A DNA stretch of 8,637 nucleotides from Chloroflexota bacterium (lineage in GTDB: Bacteria; Chloroflexota; Anaerolineae; Aggregatilineales; UBA3940), in contig JAADYZ010000110.1 of NCBI GenBank assembly GCA_010092775.1, positions 1 through 8,637 on the forward strand, read 5' to 3'. Position 1 is the first letter of the stretch; every line of letters starts with the position of its first letter. A program made the translations under genes and the position numbers. Under the pieces are notes generated by a model. That model was given only the letters and a program-made list of their open reading frames with translations. It ran no database searches and was not told where the DNA came from. Positions 1-4,829 of this stretch are shown here, piece by piece.

Positions 1-147
1 CACCAGATAACGCGACACAAGCCGCTGTAAATCACGCGCGCCGGCCTTCATCAGCTCAAGCGCGAAGACGAAACACAGCAGGCTGAAGACGAACAGGCCG
101 ATCTTGCGCCAATCAATATGCGCCAATAGGATACGTAGTCGAGACAA
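1..147 (-). CDS. N-terminal fragment of an unidentified membrane protein (runs off the left edge)
   Basis: Reading leftward, an open frame continues to the edge of the window and encodes a short polar start, the segment IDWRKIG, a strongly hydrophobic stretch (LFVFSLLCFVFALELM) and then a basic amphipathic stretch (KAGARDLQRLVSRYLV). This looks like the first membrane helix of an integral membrane protein. The pattern of a helix ending in ALELMKAGA resembles the first helix of nucleoside-recognition (Gate) domain proteins or of Na/Pi-cotransporter-like proteins, but about 45 residues are not enough to decide. No ATG precedes the helix. A TTG at 147 or a TTG at 126 are the possible starts, and neither has a clear Shine-Dalgarno sequence. 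The start lies within about 5 bases of the stop of the HD gene, so it is probably co-transcribed and perhaps translationally coupled with it. Confidence is moderate that this is a real gene and low on the exact start. Confidence 0.5.
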   Translation of the reverse strand, partial: MSRLRILLAHIDWRKIGLFVFSLLCFVFALELMKAGARDLQRLVSRYLV

Positions 148-152
148 GTGGT

Positions 153-833
153 CTAAGCTGTGTTGGAGGAAGAAAGTGGCGATTGCGGTGCGCGGATTTC
201 GCGGCCCATCTGCTCGAAAAAGCGCACCATGAAGGCATGCCGCTCGGCAGCCATTCGGCGGGCTGATGCTGTGTAGAGTCGGTCCTTGATGGTCTGGAGT
301 TTGACCACAAACTCATGGTGCGGTGTATGCGCTTCATCGCTTTCGCCTGGCCTGTAGTCTTTGGAGACTTCGCCCCACAGCGGCATCCTGTGCAAGCCCG
401 CGTAGGCAAAGGCCCGCGCCACCCCAACCGCCCCGATGGCATCCAACTTGTCGGCATCAAAAAGGCATTGCGCTTCAATCGTCTGTGGATCGATGGCGTT
501 GCGGAAGCGATGGGCTTCAATGGCGTGAACGACCGCCTCGACAAAAGCGGGATCAGCGCCTTGCAGAATCTCGCGCGTACGTCGTCCCGCCAACACCGCA
601 TGATCGGTCTCGCCATCGGACTGTAACGCAAATCCGCTCACATGATTGGGGTCAGCCGTCCGCACAATGTCGTGCAGCAGCGCAGCCGTGCGGACGACAT
701 CCAGGTCGGCTCCTTCGTGCTGAGCCAAGCTGACCGCCAGGGCGGTCACACGCAGTACATGATCGAAATCATGGACCGGATCGTCATCACTGTAGTAATG
801 GCGTGCCTGTTCTATATCAATGCCCTGGACCAT
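153..833 (-). CDS. HD-domain metal-dependent phosphohydrolase (YedJ/YpgQ-like)
   Basis: This 226-residue cytosolic protein carries the HD hydrolase signature: His25 in HDFDHVLRV, His54-Asp55 in AALLHDIVR, and Asp128 in FDADKLDAIGAVG, which together should bind one or two divalent metals. The DADKLDAIGAVGVARAF segment is typical of the YedJ/YpgQ group (COG1418-like). B. subtilis YpgQ in this group is reported as a (deoxy)nucleotide pyrophosphohydrolase; the substrate here is unknown. Length fits the family. I chose the ATG at 833, which starts MVQGIDIEQARHYY, because an AAGGAG lies 11 bases upstream and homology begins there. An in-frame ATG at 899 would add 22 residues and overlap the preceding gene by 23 bases, which is less likely. 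The gene follows the EEP-family gene by 43 bases on the same strand, with no terminator hairpin between them, so they are probably one transcript. Confidence 0.88.
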   Translation of the reverse strand: MVQGIDIEQARHYYSDDDPVHDFDHVLRVTALAVSLAQHEGADLDVVRTAALLHDIVRTADPNHVSGFALQSDGETDHAVLAGRRTREILQGADPAFVEAVVHAIEAHRFRNAIDPQTIEAQCLFDADKLDAIGAVGVARAFAYAGLHRMPLWGEVSKDYRPGESDEAHTPHHEFVVKLQTIKDRLYTASARRMAAERHAFMVRFFEQMGREIRAPQSPLSSSNTA

Positions 834-876
834 CGGCGGAGTCGCTCCTTCGACCAGCTTCAGCGGAAGTATACCG

Positions 877-1929
877 CTAGCGCGGGACGAACAGCACATC
901 GGCCAGCACCGGCAGATGATCGGAGGCCACGTGATCGCCGACCCAGGCGCGCTGAGGCAGGAAGCTGTCGGTCACCCAGATGTAATCAATGCGCACCAAA
1001 GGCGGCAACGGACGGTGCGAACGGCTGAAGGTGGGGAAGGTCAGCCCTAAGCCCCAACCCGTCTCGCGGAAAGTATCGACAAAACCCTGATCGATGAACC
1101 ACGCGTAGTCACGTGATTGATCGGTCATGTTGAAATCGCCCATCAAGATGATCGGGTGCTTGTCCGCATCGATCTCCGTCATGAGTTCGGGCATCACAGG
1201 CAGCGTGCGCGAGCGATAGCCGCCTCCGAAGGCTGGTGGCAGTGGATGAGCGCTCACGACTGTCACGGGCTGCCCCTCAATCTCAACGACTGTGCGCATA
1301 TGCGGCATGTGGCTATTGGCTGTATAGATATAGATCAACTGCTGGTCGATGATAGGGTAGCGGCTCATCACGCCTGTTCCAGTCACCCGCTCGCCTTCGA
1401 TGAAGAAGGCAATGTAAGGGTAATCGTCGCTCAGGTCTCGCTCAAGTACATCCGCTTGGGACCGGCCCAACTCTTGAAAAGCCACAATGTCGGGCTGTTC
1501 CCGGCTGATTAGTTGGGCCATTGCCTCCGGATCGGCATTGTTGATGCCAATGCCGGAATTGAGCGTCATCAGACGCAGCGGGACACAAGGCTCTTCACAA
1601 CGAGGGGGGGCCTGTGGCAGCAGCAAGCCACCATACAGGCCTAGAAAAACGATCACCACAGCGCCAGAGAGGGCTGTCCGCCGCCAGTCGCGCCGGATGA
1701 GGGAGATCGATGTAACGATCAGAAACGGGCTTAGCAGCCAGGGCAAGAAGTTGACAACAAACTCAGCCAGGCCCAGCGGATTGGCGCCCAAGCGCCATAA
1801 GAGCAGATAGGCGAGCGTTCCAGCGAGGTAGGCATTGATCGCCGCGATAAGGACAAAATCGGCGACCTGAAGCAAGATTCGACCAAGCGCGATCTGACCA
1901 GGGCGTTCCAATACAACAGCGTCTGTCAT
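877..1929 (-). CDS. Membrane-anchored endonuclease/exonuclease/phosphatase (EEP) family protein
   Basis: This 350-residue protein has two parts. Residues 1-105 hold three predicted membrane helices (about 21-45, 54-78 and 86-105). Residues 118-350 form an EEP (DNase I-like) domain with the expected catalytic set: Asn124 (TLNSG), Glu153 (FQELG), His228 (VSAHP), Asp265 and Asn267 (MGDFN), Asp315 (RIDYI) and Asp337-His338 (SDHLPV). The basic loop after helix 2 (RRDWRR, 79-84) suggests by the positive-inside rule that the catalytic domain faces outside. Cys111 and Cys115 just after helix 3 could form a disulphide there. The family cleaves phosphodiester or phosphomonoester bonds in nucleic acids, sphingolipids or inositol phosphates; the substrate cannot be told from sequence. 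The ATG at 1929 has GGGAGA 5 bases upstream. It is the first gene of a leftward unit with the HD hydrolase. A run of seven C residues lies in the linker at 1604-1610, and the frame is intact on both sides. Confidence 0.9.
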   Translation of the reverse strand: MTDAVVLERPGQIALGRILLQVADFVLIAAINAYLAGTLAYLLLWRLGANPLGLAEFVVNFLPWLLSPFLIVTSISLIRRDWRRTALSGAVVIVFLGLYGGLLLPQAPPRCEEPCVPLRLMTLNSGIGINNADPEAMAQLISREQPDIVAFQELGRSQADVLERDLSDDYPYIAFFIEGERVTGTGVMSRYPIIDQQLIYIYTANSHMPHMRTVVEIEGQPVTVVSAHPLPPAFGGGYRSRTLPVMPELMTEIDADKHPIILMGDFNMTDQSRDYAWFIDQGFVDTFRETGWGLGLTFPTFSRSHRPLPPLVRIDYIWVTDSFLPQRAWVGDHVASDHLPVLADVLFVPR

Positions 1930-1970
1930 AGTTCTCCCATGCCTAAACTACACCTCTATCAGTGTATCCC

Positions 1971-1988
1971 ATCGCGCCTCAGCGCGAT
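1971..1988. repeat. Perfect 7-bp inverted repeat between divergent genes
   Basis: ATCGCGC, a 4-base loop CTCA, then GCGCGAT form a perfect GC-rich hairpin 42 bases upstream of the EEP gene start. On neither strand is it followed by a T-run, so it does not look like an intrinsic terminator. It would lie in the promoter or 5' leader of the leftward unit and could be an operator or an mRNA structure. The function is unknown. Confidence 0.5.
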
Positions 1989-2001
1989 ACGCTCTCTAGC
2001 T

Positions 2002-2022
2002 ATCGACTCTGTTACAGTCGAT
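2002..2022 (+). promoter_or_regulatory. Inverted repeat overlapping a candidate extended -10 promoter of rsgA
   Basis: ATCGACT and AGTCGAT form a perfect 7-bp inverted repeat around a 7-base centre (CTGTTAC). Within it, TGTTACAGT (2010-2018) matches an extended -10 box (TGn followed by TACAGT). The same nine bases occur at 8203-8211 ahead of the lipoprotein gene. No good -35 box is seen 16-18 bases upstream of this one. The coincidence of dyad and -10 box suggests an operator covering a promoter, but this is inference from pattern alone. Confidence 0.4.
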
Positions 2023-2035
2023 GGTAAGTGGGCAA

Positions 2036-2064
2036 TTGACAAGCCCCCCAAAGTCGAGTACGGT
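2036..2064 (+). promoter_or_regulatory. Second candidate sigma-70-type promoter for rsgA
   Basis: A perfect -35 hexamer TTGACA (2036-2041) is followed after 17 bases by TACGGT (2059-2064), which keeps only the T, A and final T of a consensus -10. Transcription would start near 2071, about 20 bases before the TTG start and just ahead of the AGGAG ribosome binding site at 2078-2082. It is an alternative or addition to the extended -10 at 2010-2018. Confidence 0.35.
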
Positions 2065-2090
2065 CAAACAAAACAATAGGAGCAGCATAT

Positions 2091-3080
2091 TTGACAGACC
2101 AACAGGACGAGCAGGGCTTGGTCCCAGGGCTGGTGATCAAGTCTCAGAGTGGTTTTTTCACTGTTCAGACCGCAGCGCATGAGGCGCTTGTCTCGCAGGT
2201 GCGCGGACGGCTGCTGCAAGAACGGCTCAATACGGATCCGGTAGCCATTGGAGACCGTGTTCTGGTATCGTTGCAGCCTGTTTATGAGAACGATACGGTC
2301 ACTTACACCGGCTTAATTGAAGAAGTCGAGCCGCGTGAGCGCTGGTTTGCACGGCAGCGCCCTGCACCTGAAGGCCGCCGCTCCTCACGCCTGCCTGACC
2401 GCGAACAGGTGATCATCGCCAATCCCGATCAGGTGTTGTTCGTCTTCGCCGTGACCCAACCCGATCCACGCTTCCGCATGTTAGATCGCTTTCTGGTCAT
2501 CGCTGAACACGCTCGGATTCCCATCCGCATTGTGGCCAACAAAGTTGACCTGATCGGATTGGAGGCTGCCCAACGCCTATTCGCCGTCTACGAGAAGCTT
2601 GGCTATCCGCTGCATTACACCAGCGGCAAAGAAAACATCGGATTAGACACGCTGCGCGGCGCCCTGATCGCGAAGCTTTCGGCCTTCACCGGGCCGTCTG
2701 GGGTCGGTAAGAGCAGCCTTCTCAACGCCATCCAACCCGGCTTGGGGCTGGCAGTGCAAACCATCAGCGAGGCCAACCTAAAAGGGCGACACACGACCGT
2801 TGCGCCGGAGCTCTACCCGGTGGAGGGGGGTGGTTACATCGCCGACACACCCGGAATCAAAGCGATCGGCCTCTATGATATTGAGCCGACCGAACTAGAT
2901 GGCTATTTCCCAGACATCCTGGCTTATTTTGGCCAGTGCCGCTTTGCCGACTGCCGCCACGAAAAGGAACCGGGCTGCGCCGTCCGCGCCGCTGTCGAGG
3001 CAGGTGACTTGCGTGAGGAACGCTACGACAGCTATTTGCGTCTGCGTGATGAAATGGAAGAGATTTACTATCGGTGTTGA
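2091..3080 (+). CDS. rsgA: Ribosome small-subunit-dependent GTPase A (RsgA)
   Basis: RsgA is a circularly permuted GTPase that binds the 30S subunit and assists late maturation of the decoding region. All family landmarks are present in permuted order: an N-terminal OB-fold (about 10-85), NKVD (150-153, G4), TSGK (177-180, G5), the P-loop GPSGVGKS (201-208, G1), KGRHTT (231-236, G2) and DTPG (252-255, G3). A C-terminal zinc-binding helical domain follows with Cys283, Cys288, His290 and Cys296. The length of 329 residues is normal. The start is a TTG at 2091, supported by AGGAG at 2078-2082 with 8-base spacing; no better ATG lies near. The gene diverges from the EEP-HD unit and converges on the 188-residue membrane protein gene, overlapping its end by 13 bases. 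No intrinsic terminator is visible at its end. Confidence 0.97.
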   Translation: MTDQQDEQGLVPGLVIKSQSGFFTVQTAAHEALVSQVRGRLLQERLNTDPVAIGDRVLVSLQPVYENDTVTYTGLIEEVEPRERWFARQRPAPEGRRSSRLPDREQVIIANPDQVLFVFAVTQPDPRFRMLDRFLVIAEHARIPIRIVANKVDLIGLEAAQRLFAVYEKLGYPLHYTSGKENIGLDTLRGALIAKLSAFTGPSGVGKSSLLNAIQPGLGLAVQTISEANLKGRHTTVAPELYPVEGGGYIADTPGIKAIGLYDIEPTELDGYFPDILAYFGQCRFADCRHEKEPGCAVRAAVEAGDLREERYDSYLRLRDEMEEIYYRC

Positions 3081-3634
3081 TTGAGCAGATCGGCCAGGTC
3101 TGCGCTGAGGTCGATTAACTGTCTGAATTCTTCCCGCTCGACGCCGCGATGCTCCGGGTTGAGCAAGGTGGCGACTCGGCCACGCTGGCCATCCAGCTCG
3201 ATGATGTCAAAGGGGCTGGCGGCCAGCCGTTCTGCTAGGGCCCTGTGTTGAGCAAAAGCCTCGCGAGCGAGGTCCTCTGGCTGGCACCGAATCGCATAGC
3301 GCGCATCAAGCTCAGGATGGCCGCTTTGCGTTGGGATCAGATTCAGTGCGGTACCGGGCATCGCAAGATCGCTGATCTGGTGGGCAACCAGGCGCAGGCT
3401 GAGCTCACGCGGGTCGGCAGTTAGGGTCACCAAAATGACCTGACCGTCAACCTGAATCGCATAGCCACGATAGCCTCCTTTGAGGCCACCGACCAATCCA
3501 GCCCGCAACCCTACCAGACTGGCGACTTCGTTCATGCGCTTCCGACGGGGTGCGCCTGCTAGATACAAGCTGAGCAGTAACCCACCCAAACCGAAACTGC
3601 CGATGGCTAGTAGAAACAGCTCGAGCGGGATCAT
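3068..3634 (-). CDS. Membrane-anchored protein of unknown function, 188 residues
   Basis: I do not recognise a named family. One hydrophobic helix (about residues 3-26) is followed at once by a basic cluster (APRRKRMN, 28-35), which predicts an outside N-terminus and a cytoplasmic body of about 155 residues. The body has a Gly-rich beta-like part (GLVGGLKGGYRGYAIQVDG, 46-64) and an alternating beta/alpha part (LDARYAIRCQPEDLAREAF, 109-127). It ends in an acidic Leu-rich helix (about 165-185). The layout recalls other uncharacterised small membrane-anchored proteins, but only loosely. The ATG at 3634 is forced, since an in-frame TAA lies two codons upstream. Its ribosome site is poor, and the stop of the radical SAM gene lies only 8 bases before it, so coupled translation with that gene is likely. 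The 3' end overlaps the end of rsgA on the other strand by 13 bases. Confidence 0.75.
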   Translation of the reverse strand: MIPLELFLLAIGSFGLGGLLLSLYLAGAPRRKRMNEVASLVGLRAGLVGGLKGGYRGYAIQVDGQVILVTLTADPRELSLRLVAHQISDLAMPGTALNLIPTQSGHPELDARYAIRCQPEDLAREAFAQHRALAERLAASPFDIIELDGQRGRVATLLNPEHRGVEREEFRQLIDLSADLADLLNQHR

Positions 3635-3642
3635 CCCTTAGC

Positions 3643-4584
3643 TTAGATGGCAAGTGCCGCTAACTGCTCAAGGCCGTCGAAGCGATACAAACCATAGCTA
3701 CGGGCAATATCAAAGGCCTCACTCACCTCATCAGAATGCACACGTCGATTGAGAGGCGCAAACTCAGGAGCGGTCGCACGGTATTCGGGTCGATATTGGC
3801 TCATGATGTTGACGTAGGTATCGCGGGAGATCTCCTCCGCCAGGAAGCGCATGACGTCGTTTGTACCCGCTAATCCGTCGGGCAGTACCAGATGCCGCAC
3901 TAACAGCCCGCGCTGCGCCACCCCACTCCGATCCAGCCGAAGATCACCGACCTGTCGGTGCATCTCACGCACTGCTTCTTGATTGCTCTCCCAGTAATGG
4001 GGAACCTTGCTGTATTGTTTGGCTACGCTTGAGTCGCCGTACTTCATATCTGGCATGTAGATGTCGATGATGCCATCCAACAGGGCAAGGGCAGCGGGTG
4101 AGTCGTAGCCGCCCGTGTTGTAGACGAGAGGGATGGTCAAGCCCATGCGAGCGGCCAGCGCGACTGCCTCGATGATTGGGGCGACCACATGCGACGGCGA
4201 CACCAGGTTGATATTGTGACAGCCTGCCGCCTGAAGGCTCAGCATGATCGACACCAAGCGTTCACAGGTGGTGGGTTGGCCAACCGCACTATGGGCGATT
4301 TCATGATTCTGGCAGTATTGACAGTTTAGATTACAGTGCGAGAAAAAGACTGTCCCAGAACCACGCCAACCCCGGATCGGCTCTTCCTCACCTAAGTGCG
4401 GGAAGTAAGATGCAACTGAGAACTCGCGGGGGGCCCGGCACGATCCAACCTGCCCCTCAAAGCGATTGGCATGGCACATCCAAGCACATAGATCGCACTG
4501 CTGTTGGTGCTCGTGGGCCAACTGAACACGTCGGTCGAGTTCGCCGCTATCGAGTAGATCTAAATAGGCTGGTCGAAAGTCCAT
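3643..4584 (-). CDS. Radical SAM protein, PflX-like (COG1313; 'putative pyruvate formate-lyase activating enzyme')
   Basis: The protein carries the radical SAM cluster motif CNLNCQYCQN (CX3CX2C), which holds the [4Fe-4S] cluster that cleaves S-adenosylmethionine. Ahead of it is the second cysteine set of the PflX group (CDLCAWMCHANRFEGQVGSC, CX2CX3CX11C), possibly a further metal site. Later segments, such as PLVYNTGGYDS, IYMPDMKYGD and LLVRHLVLPD, also match that group. The group's substrate is not established despite the PFL-activase label, and no glycyl-radical enzyme is seen nearby. I chose the ATG at 4584 (MDFRPAYLDLLDSGEL), where family homology begins and GGAG lies 9 bases upstream, giving 313 residues. 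The frame stays open upstream to ATGs at 4647 and 4650 and includes a GTG at 4632 behind a perfect GGAGGTGA, so a 16- or 22-residue N-terminal extension is possible. The gene is followed after 8 bases by the 188-residue membrane protein gene. Confidence 0.9.
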   Translation of the reverse strand: MDFRPAYLDLLDSGELDRRVQLAHEHQQQCDLCAWMCHANRFEGQVGSCRAPREFSVASYFPHLGEEEPIRGWRGSGTVFFSHCNLNCQYCQNHEIAHSAVGQPTTCERLVSIMLSLQAAGCHNINLVSPSHVVAPIIEAVALAARMGLTIPLVYNTGGYDSPAALALLDGIIDIYMPDMKYGDSSVAKQYSKVPHYWESNQEAVREMHRQVGDLRLDRSGVAQRGLLVRHLVLPDGLAGTNDVMRFLAEEISRDTYVNIMSQYRPEYRATAPEFAPLNRRVHSDEVSEAFDIARSYGLYRFDGLEQLAALAI

Positions 4585-4600
4585 CACTGTCAACTCCAAT

Positions 4601-4645
4601 CTCACCAGGCGTGGTGAGCTAAGGTCCTGCACATGCTTCACCTCC
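4601..4645 (-). other. Possible leader peptide and hairpin ahead of the radical SAM gene
   Basis: Reading leftward, GGAGGTGA (4645-4638), fully complementary to the 16S 3' end, is followed after 3 bases by an ATG (4634-4632) that opens a 10-codon frame, MCRTLAHHAW, ending in TGA at 4604-4602. Its last codons lie in a perfect 7-bp hairpin, CTCACCA and TGGTGAG with a 4-base loop (4601-4618). The CTCACC arm can alternatively pair with GGTGA of the ribosome site. The real gene's own GGAG and ATG follow within 20 bases. The same ribosome site also fits an in-frame GTG at 4632, which would make this simply the N-terminus of the radical SAM protein. The two readings cannot be separated from sequence. 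Confidence 0.3.
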
Positions 4646-4655
4646 ATCATATGTC

Positions 4656-4683
4656 ATCTTAACCGACATCACAGGTGTGTCAT
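4656..4683 (-). promoter_or_regulatory. Candidate promoter of the radical SAM unit
   Basis: On the minus strand, ATGACA (4683-4678, five of six bases of the -35 consensus) is followed after 16 bases by TAAGAT (4661-4656, four of six of the -10 consensus). The predicted transcript start is near 4649. The ATGs at 4650 and 4647 would then sit at the extreme 5' end of the mRNA, which argues for translation starting further in, at 4632 or 4584, unless the mRNA is leaderless. ATGACA occurs again, overlapping, at 4688-4683. Confidence 0.45.
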
Positions 4684-4690
4684 GTCATCG

Positions 4691-4706
4691 CTTTTGCCGA
4701 CAAAAG
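4691..4706. repeat. Short perfect inverted repeat in the divergent intergenic region
   Basis: CTTTTG, a 4-base centre CCGA, then CAAAAG form a 6-bp dyad between the leftward radical SAM promoter and the rightward ammonium-sensor promoter. It could be a regulator site. It is short enough to arise by chance, and no second copy was noticed in the window. Confidence 0.3.
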
Positions 4707-4763
4707 GCACACGATCATGCCGAATCCGTAAGCAAGCTGTGATCAGCGCTGGTCTGGCATCCA

Positions 4764-4772
4764 TGCTACAAT
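4764..4772 (+). promoter_or_regulatory. Extended -10 promoter element of the ammonium-sensor kinase gene
   Basis: TGCTACAAT matches an extended -10 box (TGn followed by TACAAT, five of six of the consensus). No convincing -35 hexamer lies 16-18 bases upstream, as is usual for extended -10 promoters. Transcription would start near 4779, giving a leader of about 50 bases before the ATG at 4830. No sigma-54 -24/-12 element (GG-N10-GC in a TGGCAC/TTGC context) was noticed here. Confidence 0.5.
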
Positions 4773-4829
4773 GGGTGCTCCTTTGGCGTTTTAAGTGGTA
4801 CAGGCTTAGTACGACGTGGGTACACATCT

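Noticed and set aside
1604..1610. Run of seven G (C on the coding strand) in the EEP linker as a possible phase-variable tract or sequencing error
   Set aside because: The frame is intact on both sides and seven bases is short for phase variation. It encodes part of an ordinary Pro-rich linker.
1117..1810. Plus-strand frames opposite the EEP gene (1117-1512, 1487-1810)
   Set aside because: They lie antisense to conserved catalytic motifs of the EEP domain, and their translations show no domain.
4691..4706. CTTTTG/CAAAAG dyad as an intrinsic terminator
   Set aside because: The stem is only 6 bp and AT-rich, with no T-run after it on either strand, and it lies upstream of both flanking genes rather than downstream.
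4741..4829. Sigma-54 promoter or riboswitch ahead of the ammonium-sensor gene
   Set aside because: No GG-N10-GC element in the right context was found. The leader of about 50 bases is too short and unstructured for a known riboswitch.
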